From: UBA927 sp964361785 | Lineage (GTDB): Bacteria; Patescibacteriota; Microgenomatia; UBA10105; UBA927 | Direction: 5' to 3' | NCBI GenBank assembly: GCA_964361785.1 | Contig: CAYIBX010000015.1 | Span: forward strand, 1-29,575 | DNA length: 29,575 nucleotides | Part shown: one piece after another, positions 15,515 through 23,005 of the stretch | How the letters are laid out: each line of letters opens with the position of its first letter | Numbering within the stretch: position 1 is the first letter of the stretch | Made by a program: the position numbers and the translations under genes | The notes under the pieces: model-generated | The model's database searches: none | Told to the model about the DNA's origin: nothing | The model's input: only the letters and a program-made list of their open reading frames with translations

Positions 15515-16585
15515 ATGATAGATGACACAAATACTCCCACAATAAATACACCAACTCCAAAAGAACCTGTTGCACCGCAACCTGTGTCGGATGTGGTCGA
15601 AACAATACTAAATAATTCATCAACCGTAATCGCAAATCCACCAGAACCTGTTGGCGCTGTAGCGACACCAGAGCATGCACCACCCGCAAGTGACACGAAA
15701 CCTAAAAAACGAAACAAAATACCACTTCTTATAGGATTGTTTCTCTTTTTAGGCGCTATACTAACGGGCGCGTATTTTGTGGCAAAACCAAGTAGTATAG
15801 CGGATTTACGAAGTGCAGCATATGCTCCATGTGAAGACGACTCAGAGTGTGGTGAGGGACAAGTATGCCGCGCAAATAGTGCTGGCCAAATGAAATGTGT
15901 CAACGAAGGCGGTATCTATGATGGCGGGGGAGGGGGAGGAAACAATGAATGCAATGCTGATAACTGCGACGAAGCTCTTGGTATGTATTGCAATGATAGA
16001 GGCCGATGTGTCAAAGAACTTTATAATCCCACGTGTGTTCCCGCATGTAGCAATGGATATACCTGTGAAGGAACCACCTGTGTCGCAAATACAGACACAG
16101 TAAAATGCGGGAGAAATAACGATATGGGTGCACCTGTTTGTTGTAACCAAGACTGCCCTGCTACAAATAGAGTCTGTGAAGGTAAAAATAGACTTGAATG
16201 TAATATTGGCGGTACTCATTGCACAATAGATGTCAATGGTTGTACCGAAGAAAAACCTGAGGATAAGCCTCTTGCTACCCCCACCTCTGTCTCTGCCATC
16301 TGTACAAACATCAAGGTCTACAAAAATGGTGTACAGGTGACTCCCTCTACATTGTTGCCTAGTGACATTGTGGTCATTGCTGTTTTAGGCACTGGAGATC
16401 CTACGAAAGCTAAATTTAGAGTCAATGGTGAACAACTTGCGGAAGATACGGATGATGATCCCAACTGGACCATCTCAACGACAAAAAATGCTTCACAAGA
16501 ATATACCGTGACCTATACCATACCAACGGGTATCACAACATTCTTGTTTGAGGCAGAAACCTTTGCACAAGGAGCATGGCACTAA
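15515..16585 (+). CDS. Cys-rich type II membrane surface protein, cassette A
   Basis: From the ATG at 15515 the protein has 356 residues. A Pro/Thr-rich N terminus of about 65 residues ends in KPKKRNK, so it should face the cytoplasm. A membrane segment (LLIGLFLFLGAILTGAYFVAKP) and an external Cys-rich region of roughly 150 residues follow; the latter resembles small disulfide-rich modules (CEDDSECGEGQVC). The last 100 residues (from TSVSAICTNIKVYKNG to GAWH) form an Ig-like domain identical to that of the gene at 17392-18501. A TTG at 15509 could also start the frame, but MIDDT matches the MVDDT of the paralogue. I know no function; an adhesin is a guess. The PKD-like gene follows after 3 bases. 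Confidence 0.8.
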   Translation: MIDDTNTPTINTPTPKEPVAPQPVSDVVETILNNSSTVIANPPEPVGAVATPEHAPPASDTKPKKRNKIPLLIGLFLFLGAILTGAYFVAKPSSIADLRSAAYAPCEDDSECGEGQVCRANSAGQMKCVNEGGIYDGGGGGGNNECNADNCDEALGMYCNDRGRCVKELYNPTCVPACSNGYTCEGTTCVANTDTVKCGRNNDMGAPVCCNQDCPATNRVCEGKNRLECNIGGTHCTIDVNGCTEEKPEDKPLATPTSVSAICTNIKVYKNGVQVTPSTLLPSDIVVIAVLGTGDPTKAKFRVNGEQLAEDTDDDPNWTISTTKNASQEYTVTYTIPTGITTFLFEAETFAQGAWH

Positions 16586-17262
16586 TCTATGAACTTTTTT
16601 AAAAAATATTGGTATTTGATCGCCGTCACCATCATTACGGTGGGACTTGGGGTGGTTGCGTATTTAACGTCTACGAAACTGGATACTTCAAATCCTGTGG
16701 CACCAAACGTCCCGCAAGTGACGCCAAAAGCAACAAGCAATGCGTGTAAAGTATCCTTTAGCATCACAGTAAATACTCCTACACCTACAAACACTGGTGC
16801 TCCTACACAGACACCCACCAATACACCAACCAATGCTCCGACCAGCACGCCAACGCCAATTGGGAATACGACTCCTGAGTGTACGGATCTTGCACTAAGT
16901 CCCACGACAGGCGTCCCTCCGTTTACCATCACCCTGACGTGTACAGGGAGAGATCCTGATGGAGACATCACTGCAGTAGAGTTCACTCTTCCTGATGGTA
17001 CAACCAAACTCGTTGAACAAAACGTAGGAAGTCCAGGATCATTAACAACGACCTACACCGTGTCACAAAATGGGTCCTACAACTTCTCCTGTCGAGTGAG
17101 AGACAATACACAAAAATTCTCAGGAGTTCCTGAGGTGTGTAAAAAGTCCGTAAACTTAAATGTTGAGGCGACTCCTACACCAGTAAAACTCGCAGTTCTT
17201 CCCACACCAATCCCCACACCAAAGATTCCAGTCTCTGGTATACCATCAGTCTTAGGAGCATC
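16277..17262 (+). repeat. 986-base direct repeat, copy A
   Basis: By reading both copies I see no difference between this stretch and 18193-19178, an offset of 1916 bases. It covers the last 100 codons of the Cys-rich protein and nearly all of the PKD-like gene. Just beyond its 3' end, inside the same membrane segment, the copies differ at several mostly silent positions. Confidence 0.95.
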
Positions 17263-17311
17263 TGTCGTGGTGGGAGGATTTCTTCTTCTTCTCTTTGGAT
17301 TAGCGTTCTGA
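16589..17311 (+). CDS. PKD-like surface protein with IPVSG tail, copy A
   Basis: The 240-residue protein has a signal anchor (about 7-28), a Thr/Pro/Asn-rich linker (about 60-92), a PKD/Ig-like domain (SPTTGVPPFTITLTCTGRDPDGDI..., GSYNFSCRVRD), a second Thr/Pro linker, IPVSG (213-217) and a final hydrophobic segment. There is no basic tail after the last segment. It lies 3 bases after the Cys-rich gene, so the two are co-expressed and may form a surface complex. A protein differing by one residue is encoded at 18505-19227. Confidence 0.8.
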   Translation: MNFFKKYWYLIAVTIITVGLGVVAYLTSTKLDTSNPVAPNVPQVTPKATSNACKVSFSITVNTPTPTNTGAPTQTPTNTPTNAPTSTPTPIGNTTPECTDLALSPTTGVPPFTITLTCTGRDPDGDITAVEFTLPDGTTKLVEQNVGSPGSLTTTYTVSQNGSYNFSCRVRDNTQKFSGVPEVCKKSVNLNVEATPTPVKLAVLPTPIPTPKIPVSGIPSVLGASVVVGGFLLLLFGLAF

Positions 17312-17391
17312 AATTCCTTCACTTGACCTTTATTATCACTATAAAGTACTGTTGATATACAGAGTAATTTCTGTCGTTTTATATTGAACTT

Positions 17392-18501
17392 ATGGTAGAT
17401 GATACGAGTACTAAAGTAGAACCAAATGTGCCAATTGCAAAGACTCCAACAGAGCCACTCCCAGAACCAATTGTCACGCAACAAACCGCCACACCGCAAA
17501 CAATTTCTGCATCTGATACAGACGCATCTTTTGTACTTGATCAGGTATTACAGACACCAAAGGTAACAGTCATCCCAAAAGAAACACAAAAAGTTCAAGA
17601 TCCCCCACACGATATTCCACAATCTTTCTCACCAAAACCCAGACGAAAAAATTCTGCGGGGATACTGATAGGACTCATTCTCTTTTTGAGTATCGTAGCA
17701 ACGGGCGCATATTTTGTAGCAAAACCGGGAAATCTAGCAGACACAAGGGGCAAAGCAGCATATGATTCTTCCTCATGCCCAGCCGGAACAGCGTTGTCCT
17801 GTGCAAGCCCCGCGGTAACCATTTGTTATAATTTCGCCGATACTTGTACACAATTATTTCCTTCGAAGTCAATCGGACCAAGTGAACAATGTTCTGGTGG
17901 TAATGCGTGCCAAACGAATTGCGGTTGTTGTCCTGCGGGCTCTGTCGTCAGTTGTGAATCTGGCACACATCAGTATACGTATCGTAGCGGACACACCAAT
18001 AATAAGGGAAAACCAACCTCTCCAAAACTCTGTGATACAGGAGCATTTATCTCCGATACAGGAAGTTCAGACTGCAAATATGATGGCTATGATGAGCTCA
18101 TTGATTGTCAGTACACCAGTACGTGTACACAACCGTGTAGCTGTACACCAGTATCTAATTCCCCCACTCCAACGGAGGGAACCTCCTCCCCCACCCCCAC
18201 CTCTGTCTCTGCCATCTGTACAAACATCAAGGTCTACAAAAATGGTGTACAGGTGACTCCCTCTACATTGTTGCCTAGTGACATTGTGGTCATTGCTGTT
18301 TTAGGCACTGGAGATCCTACGAAAGCTAAATTTAGAGTCAATGGTGAACAACTTGCGGAAGATACGGATGATGATCCCAACTGGACCATCTCAACGACAA
18401 AAAATGCTTCACAAGAATATACCGTGACCTATACCATACCAACGGGTATCACAACATTCTTGTTTGAGGCAGAAACCTTTGCACAAGGAGCATGGCACTA
18501 A
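17392..18501 (+). CDS. Cys-rich type II membrane surface protein, cassette B
   Basis: The 369-residue paralogue of the 15515 gene has the same plan: a Pro/Thr-rich cytoplasmic N terminus ending in KPRRKN, the anchor LIGLILFLSIVATGAYFVAKP, an external Cys-rich head (including CQTNCGCCPAGSVVSC) and the C-terminal Ig-like domain ending GAWH. The last 100 residues are identical to cassette A, while the Cys-rich head is unrelated in spacing and sequence and the N terminus is only loosely similar. A TATATT lies 6 bases before the ATG, so it may have its own promoter in the 80-base gap. Function unknown. Confidence 0.8.
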   Translation: MVDDTSTKVEPNVPIAKTPTEPLPEPIVTQQTATPQTISASDTDASFVLDQVLQTPKVTVIPKETQKVQDPPHDIPQSFSPKPRRKNSAGILIGLILFLSIVATGAYFVAKPGNLADTRGKAAYDSSSCPAGTALSCASPAVTICYNFADTCTQLFPSKSIGPSEQCSGGNACQTNCGCCPAGSVVSCESGTHQYTYRSGHTNNKGKPTSPKLCDTGAFISDTGSSDCKYDGYDELIDCQYTSTCTQPCSCTPVSNSPTPTEGTSSPTPTSVSAICTNIKVYKNGVQVTPSTLLPSDIVVIAVLGTGDPTKAKFRVNGEQLAEDTDDDPNWTISTTKNASQEYTVTYTIPTGITTFLFEAETFAQGAWH

Positions 18502-19178
18502 TCTATGAACTTTTTTAAAAAATATTGGTATTTGATCGCCGTCACCATCATTACGGTGGGACTTGGGGTGGTTGCGTATTTAACGTCTACGAAACTGGAT
18601 ACTTCAAATCCTGTGGCACCAAACGTCCCGCAAGTGACGCCAAAAGCAACAAGCAATGCGTGTAAAGTATCCTTTAGCATCACAGTAAATACTCCTACAC
18701 CTACAAACACTGGTGCTCCTACACAGACACCCACCAATACACCAACCAATGCTCCGACCAGCACGCCAACGCCAATTGGGAATACGACTCCTGAGTGTAC
18801 GGATCTTGCACTAAGTCCCACGACAGGCGTCCCTCCGTTTACCATCACCCTGACGTGTACAGGGAGAGATCCTGATGGAGACATCACTGCAGTAGAGTTC
18901 ACTCTTCCTGATGGTACAACCAAACTCGTTGAACAAAACGTAGGAAGTCCAGGATCATTAACAACGACCTACACCGTGTCACAAAATGGGTCCTACAACT
19001 TCTCCTGTCGAGTGAGAGACAATACACAAAAATTCTCAGGAGTTCCTGAGGTGTGTAAAAAGTCCGTAAACTTAAATGTTGAGGCGACTCCTACACCAGT
19101 AAAACTCGCAGTTCTTCCCACACCAATCCCCACACCAAAGATTCCAGTCTCTGGTATACCATCAGTCTTAGGAGCATC
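18193..19178 (+). repeat. 986-base direct repeat, copy B
   Basis: This is the second copy of the repeat at 16277-17262, in the same orientation. The 5' edge lies in a C-rich Thr/Pro-coding tract (CCCCCACCCCCACC here, CCCCCACC in copy A). The 3' edge lies within the terminal membrane segment of the PKD-like protein. Confidence 0.95.
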
Positions 19179-19227
19179 GGTCGTGGTGGGAGGGTTTCTT
19201 CTCCTCCTTCTAGGATTGGCGTTTTAA
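18505..19227 (+). CDS. PKD-like surface protein with IPVSG tail, copy B
   Basis: The 240-residue protein matches the one at 16589-17311 except for one residue in the last membrane segment (Leu for Phe near position 236). The last 50 bases carry several silent differences, while the preceding DNA is identical. Signal anchor, Thr/Pro linker, PKD-like domain and IPVSG plus hydrophobic segment are as in copy A. It ends 33 bases before the convergent LCP gene. Confidence 0.8.
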   Translation: MNFFKKYWYLIAVTIITVGLGVVAYLTSTKLDTSNPVAPNVPQVTPKATSNACKVSFSITVNTPTPTNTGAPTQTPTNTPTNAPTSTPTPIGNTTPECTDLALSPTTGVPPFTITLTCTGRDPDGDITAVEFTLPDGTTKLVEQNVGSPGSLTTTYTVSQNGSYNFSCRVRDNTQKFSGVPEVCKKSVNLNVEATPTPVKLAVLPTPIPTPKIPVSGIPSVLGASVVVGGFLLLLLGLAF

Positions 19228-19242
19228 AAACTCGTATATGTC

Positions 19243-19273
19243 TTATAGGTCTTATTAGACTTATAAGTCTAAT
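19243..19273. terminator. Palindromic bidirectional terminator candidate
   Basis: Two mutually exclusive stems occur between convergent genes. TTATAGGTCT-TATT-AGACTTATAA (19243-19266) is one. The other is a perfect 20-base palindrome at 19254-19273, which includes the LCP stop codon. Neither has a clear U-run, so termination is plausible but unproven. Confidence 0.45.
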
Positions 19274-20292
19274 CTGCCTTTAATGTATTCATGTATTTTC
19301 TCAAAAGACTCCTTCGGCAACAGCACATATCTGCCATACCAACTTTGCGGAGGCGTATAAAGCTGATCTTCTATCGATAGTTGCCCTGACTTCCCCTCCC
19401 CTATGCCGATAAATAATTTACCCAATGTCATAAGTTCCCCAACATTCATGTCGGTATCAGAGGCCTCTTCAAATGCTTTATATAATAAAAGTACAAGGGA
19501 GGGCTTTGTCAACACATCTTTTGACATCAATCGCTCTCTTACCGCAAGAAGAACTTCTTGCTGACGCTTTCCGCGGGCAAAGTCCGTTCCCTCTCCCCCC
19601 ATAGCATTTCTGCTTCGAACGTACTTTAAGGCTCTATTGCCATTCATTTGTTGAATTCCCGCTTGAAATGAAAGCGTTTCAAATCTACACATATATTCTT
19701 TATCTCCATCACACATATCATTTTCTTTTCCGGCGATAGGATAATCTGGGTCGGTAAATGCTATCGGAACGTCTATCGTAATCCCACCGACTAAATCGAT
19801 GATTTTTTCAAATCCTAAAAAGTTAAACACCAACGTATGTTGTATGGGTAATCCAACCATGTCAGAAATTATCGCCTGCGAAAGTACTATCCCACCACCC
19901 TTTCGCTTCTGTTCTCCATAATAATAGGCGCTATTTACTTTGTCTTTGAGGGTATCAGACCAAATATCGCGAGGCACAGAAATCATAGAGAGTGATTTCT
20001 TTTCAGGATGAAACGATAAAACAAGTTGTGTGTCCGTAAGGTCAGCTCCGTCATGCTCACCTCCCGCAATGCCAAGAAGCAATACGTTTACCCTGCCATC
20101 AATCGCCCCCAGATCAACGCCGTTGCCAAAGACGAGCGAGAGAGTGGCGCGAGGTGTCAAACCCGTCTCAAGCATAAACGTATTGGCAATTACAATTCCT
20201 TTCGCAAGAAAAATAAGAAGTGCAACGATAATCACAAAAAAAACAAGAAGAACAATCTTTGATATCGGCCGTCGATTAATCGTGTGATGCAT
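19261..20292 (-). CDS. LytR-CpsA-Psr (LCP) family glycopolymer transferase
   Basis: LCP enzymes move lipid-linked glycopolymers onto peptidoglycan outside the cell. From the ATG at 20292 the protein has 343 residues with a membrane anchor (about 13-33). The LCP core is recognisable: NVLLLGIAGGEHDGADLTDTQLV, SLSMISVPRDIW, VNSAYYYG, VGGITIDVPIAF and MNGNRALKYVRSR...DFARGKRQQEVL. The usual GxD and RSDT residues of the first motif read GIA and LTDT, while the later Arg positions are kept. The frame continues upstream, but 20292 gives a normal anchor and overlaps the tpiA stop by 17 bases, so I chose it. Confidence 0.85.
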   Translation of the reverse strand: MHHTINRRPISKIVLLVFFVIIVALLIFLAKGIVIANTFMLETGLTPRATLSLVFGNGVDLGAIDGRVNVLLLGIAGGEHDGADLTDTQLVLSFHPEKKSLSMISVPRDIWSDTLKDKVNSAYYYGEQKRKGGGIVLSQAIISDMVGLPIQHTLVFNFLGFEKIIDLVGGITIDVPIAFTDPDYPIAGKENDMCDGDKEYMCRFETLSFQAGIQQMNGNRALKYVRSRNAMGGEGTDFARGKRQQEVLLAVRERLMSKDVLTKPSLVLLLYKAFEEASDTDMNVGELMTLGKLFIGIGEGKSGQLSIEDQLYTPPQSWYGRYVLLPKESFEKIHEYIKGRLDL

Positions 20293-20923
20293 AAGAAATG
20301 AGTTGTATAAATTTCTCTGCTTCAAGGCTTGCGCCCCCAGGCAATACGCCGTCAATCGCCGGTTGGGACACAAATGATGCAACATTTTCTGAAGTGACAC
20401 TTCCCCCGTAGATTACGGTAGCTATCTTATATTTCGTTTTAATATTGACTATAACCGCATTTGCGTTCTCGGGTGTATCAGTTTTTCCAGTGCCAATAGC
20501 CCACACAGGTTCATACGCGACTACATCCACGCCCTGCGGCACAATTGTTATATCATCAGATACACAGTAAATAATCTTCAAGCCAACACTTTTTGCCTGT
20601 TCTACTTTTTTTTGGAGCATATCATCTGTCTCGCTAAAGTATTTTCTTCTCTCAGAGTGGCCAATAATCACCCAGTCAGTACATTCCTTAATTTGTCGAG
20701 CGCTCACTTCACCTGTATATGCACCATCACCAAATGGTGATACATCTTGCGCCCCACACAAGAAAGATAAATTTTTGGATTTCATTACTCCAAGCAGGGT
20801 ATATGGCATACAGACGACAATGGTGACATTTTCCCATACGGTGTTGAATTTCCCAATCCAATCTTCCGCTTCACTTAGTGTTTTATTACTTTTCCAGTTT
20901 CCAGCGATAAAGAGTTTTTTCAT
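20276..20923 (-). CDS. tpiA: Triosephosphate isomerase, shortened
   Basis: TPI interconverts dihydroxyacetone phosphate and glyceraldehyde 3-phosphate. All catalytic residues are present in 215 residues: N9 and K11 (GNWKSN), H89 (IIGHSERR), E138 (AYEPVWAIGTGK, flexible lid), then YGGSV and GGASL for phosphate binding. Bacterial TPIs have about 250 residues. The deficit lies mainly between H89 and E138, where the LCIGE...GxxxxVxxxQL segment and its helix are replaced by a short YCVSDD stretch. Its promoter (TTGAGA, 18 bases, TATAAT) places the -10 box 8 bases from the ATG, inside the short gap to the divergent helicase gene. Confidence 0.93.
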   Translation of the reverse strand: MKKLFIAGNWKSNKTLSEAEDWIGKFNTVWENVTIVVCMPYTLLGVMKSKNLSFLCGAQDVSPFGDGAYTGEVSARQIKECTDWVIIGHSERRKYFSETDDMLQKKVEQAKSVGLKIIYCVSDDITIVPQGVDVVAYEPVWAIGTGKTDTPENANAVIVNIKTKYKIATVIYGGSVTSENVASFVSQPAIDGVLPGGASLEAEKFIQLISYASHD

Positions 20924-20931
20924 ATGCTAAG

Positions 20932-20961
20932 ATTATAATCTATGTCTTCTACCCTTCTCAA
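20932..20961 (-). promoter_or_regulatory. tpiA promoter with palindromic -10 box
   Basis: On the minus strand TTGAGA (20961-20956), 18 bases and TATAAT (20937-20932) precede the tpiA ATG by 8 bases. The -10 lies in a perfect palindrome, AGATTATAATCT, so TATAAT is also readable towards the divergent helicase gene. The -35 lies inside the helicase coding sequence. Confidence 0.7.
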
Positions 20962-22789
20962 TGACCTCAATAGTGATCAGCAAAAAGCGGTCAAGCAAAC
21001 TGAGGGACCGGTGCTCATTTTAGCAGGTGCAGGAAGCGGAAAAACGAGAGTTCTTACCTATCGCGTCGCGTATCTTATAGCCGAAAAACTTGTAGCAGGA
21101 ACAAATATTCTTATGCTCACGTTTACCAATAAAGCAGCCGAAGAAATGAAGCTTCGTATTCGTACGCTCTTAAAATCACAAAAAATATCGGACATGCCGT
21201 TTGCAGGCACTTTTCATTCACTCTGCGTAACCATTCTTAGAAAATACGGCTCTCACCTCAATATTCCTACTAACTTTAGTATCTACGATGACAATGACCA
21301 GATAGATGCAATCAAGCAAGTGATGGTTCGCTTGGATATTTCACAAAAACAATACAACCCGCGAGCAGTACTCTCCACCATTTCTCAAGCAAAAAATGAA
21401 ATGATTCCAGCTTTAGAATATCCGCAATATGCAAGAGGTGACTTTCAGGAGACAGTCGCCCGCGTGTACCTTTCCTATCAGCAGCTTCTTGTTACCAATG
21501 GAGCACTCGACTTTGATGATTTACTGTTTAAAACAGTGGTACTGTTTGACAAAACTCCGCAAGTGCTCGGGTTTTACCAAAATAAATATCACTATGTGCT
21601 CGTCGATGAATATCAGGATACCAACAAAGCCCAATATATACTCACAAAACAACTCTGCTCAAGATGGCGAAATGTCACAGTCGTAGGCGACGCGTCACAG
21701 AGTATTTATAGATGGCGGGGTGCTGATTTTCGAAACATAGTAAACTTCAAAAATGATTTTAAAGACACAAAAACATTTGAACTCGAGCAAAATTATCGCT
21801 CAACACAAATTATTCTTGACGCGGCGTTTGGCGTGATTGGAAAAAATACATCACACCCCATACTAAAGCTTTGGACCGATAGAGGGACTGGCGAGAAAAT
21901 TAGTCTCTATGGAGCTCGAAACGAACACGATGAAGCATCATACATTGCCCAAACAATTCTTCTCTCGAGAGAGCCTTTTTCTCATTTTGCAATCCTCTAT
22001 CGTACCAACGCGCAATCACGAGTTCTTGAAGAAAATTTTATACGAAACGGCATTCCGTATGCACTCGTAGGAGGCACAAGATTTTATGACCGCAAAGAAA
22101 TTAAAGACGTTCTTTCTTATTTGCGACTCGTAGCAAATCCTCATGACACAGTCTCGTCTGTACGAGCTGAAAAGCTTGGAAAAACAAGATTTGCCAAATT
22201 CCAATCGTATTACGATACGATAAAAAGTGATAATAAGCTCATAACACTTACCACTCTTGAACTTCTCGACACTATCCTTAAAAAAACGAATTATCTTGAG
22301 CTCTATGACGCAAATGTCGAAGAAGAAGCTATACGGCTTGAAAACATAAAGGAGTTACGCTCTGTCGCCACAGAGTTTCCGGATCTGACTGAATTTCTTA
22401 CCAATGTAGCCCTCGTTGAACAAAAGTCGACCATAAACAAAAAATATGATGACCAACGAAACGTCGTCACGCTGATGACGCTTCACGCGGCCAAAGGGCT
22501 TGAATATGAAACCGTATTTATTATCGGTATGGAGGAAGGAATTTTCCCTCATAGTAGATCGCTTATGGAGAAAGAAGAATTAGAAGAAGAACGGAGACTC
22601 TGTTACGTTGGCATCACGAGAGCGAAAAATAAATTGCATATTACCTATGCCAATCGTCGATTATTTTTTGGTACGAGGACACAAAATATGATCTCAAGAT
22701 TTTTGGCAGACATCCCAGAACATATGCTCGATGTTCAGATTTCACTCTCAAATGATAGGAATTTTGGTGAAGATACGCTTCTTCTTTAA
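20942..22789 (+). CDS. UvrD/PcrA-type superfamily 1 DNA helicase
   Basis: The 615-residue ATP-dependent 3'-5' helicase carries the SF1A motifs in order: Q-motif LNSDQQKAV, Walker A AGAGSGKT (28-35), Ia TFTNKAAEEM, II VDEYQDTN, III GDASQSIYRWRGAD, IV QNYRST, V TLHAAKGLEYETVFIIGMEEGIFPHSR and VI EEERRLCYVGITRAK. It is about 100 residues shorter than PcrA/UvrD and lacks most of the C-terminal tail. Likely roles are repair and replication restart. It is divergent from tpiA with 18 bases between start codons, and convergent with a small membrane protein, their stops sharing TTAA. Confidence 0.93.
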   Translation: MSSTLLNDLNSDQQKAVKQTEGPVLILAGAGSGKTRVLTYRVAYLIAEKLVAGTNILMLTFTNKAAEEMKLRIRTLLKSQKISDMPFAGTFHSLCVTILRKYGSHLNIPTNFSIYDDNDQIDAIKQVMVRLDISQKQYNPRAVLSTISQAKNEMIPALEYPQYARGDFQETVARVYLSYQQLLVTNGALDFDDLLFKTVVLFDKTPQVLGFYQNKYHYVLVDEYQDTNKAQYILTKQLCSRWRNVTVVGDASQSIYRWRGADFRNIVNFKNDFKDTKTFELEQNYRSTQIILDAAFGVIGKNTSHPILKLWTDRGTGEKISLYGARNEHDEASYIAQTILLSREPFSHFAILYRTNAQSRVLEENFIRNGIPYALVGGTRFYDRKEIKDVLSYLRLVANPHDTVSSVRAEKLGKTRFAKFQSYYDTIKSDNKLITLTTLELLDTILKKTNYLELYDANVEEEAIRLENIKELRSVATEFPDLTEFLTNVALVEQKSTINKKYDDQRNVVTLMTLHAAKGLEYETVFIIGMEEGIFPHSRSLMEKEELEEERRLCYVGITRAKNKLHITYANRRLFFGTRTQNMISRFLADIPEHMLDVQISLSNDRNFGEDTLLL

Positions 22790-22962
22790 AAGAAATATGA
22801 CCAGACAACTAAAAACAGCGTTCCCACGACCACCATAGTTGCAAGAATCATTTCGATTACGATAAACACTTTTGCGACCCCATGAATATTACCAAAATGA
22901 AACAGCGGAGGAAGAATTCTCGGGTCAATAGGAAGCCAATCCTGTTTACCGTTCTTTTTCAT
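22786..22962 (-). CDS. Small membrane protein, unknown function
   Basis: From the ATG at 22962 the protein has 58 residues: a polar start (MKKNGKQDWLPIDPRILPPL), an amphipathic middle and one membrane segment (IEMILATMVVVGTLFLVVW) ending SYFF. A TACAAT lies 6 bases before this ATG; in-frame ATGs at 22968 and 22980 are less well placed. Its stop shares TTAA with the helicase stop. I do not recognise the family, and real coding status rests on composition, the tight packing and the promoter position. Confidence 0.55.
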   Translation of the reverse strand: MKKNGKQDWLPIDPRILPPLFHFGNIHGVAKVFIVIEMILATMVVVGTLFLVVWSYFF

Positions 22963-22992
22963 ATACATATTGTACCACAAGAAAAAACCAGC

Positions 22993-22998
22993 GATAAT
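22993..22998 (+). promoter_or_regulatory. -10 box of the FemAB operon
   Basis: GATAAT lies 7 bases before the ATG at 23006, with TTGTAC 17 bases upstream (22970-22975) as a weak -35. That -35 overlaps the TACAAT of the divergent small membrane protein gene, so the two promoters interlock. Confidence 0.45.
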
Positions 22999-23005
22999 AC
23001 GGTGT

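Noticed and set aside
15092..15903. Several minus-strand open frames opposite the fibronectin-type and Cys-rich genes
   Set aside because: They are low-complexity shadows of Thr/Pro and Cys codons on the sense strand, with no start signals or recognisable domains.
16582..17007. Minus-strand open frame of 141 codons opposite the PKD-like gene, repeated at 18498-18923
   Set aside because: Its length and repetition come from the Thr/Pro-rich sense strand and the duplication. The Val/Gly-rich product is a shadow.
16277..19178. The two 986-base repeats as ends of a composite transposon
   Set aside because: The repeats encode surface proteins, not a transposase. They are direct, and no terminal inverted repeats or target-site duplications are visible.
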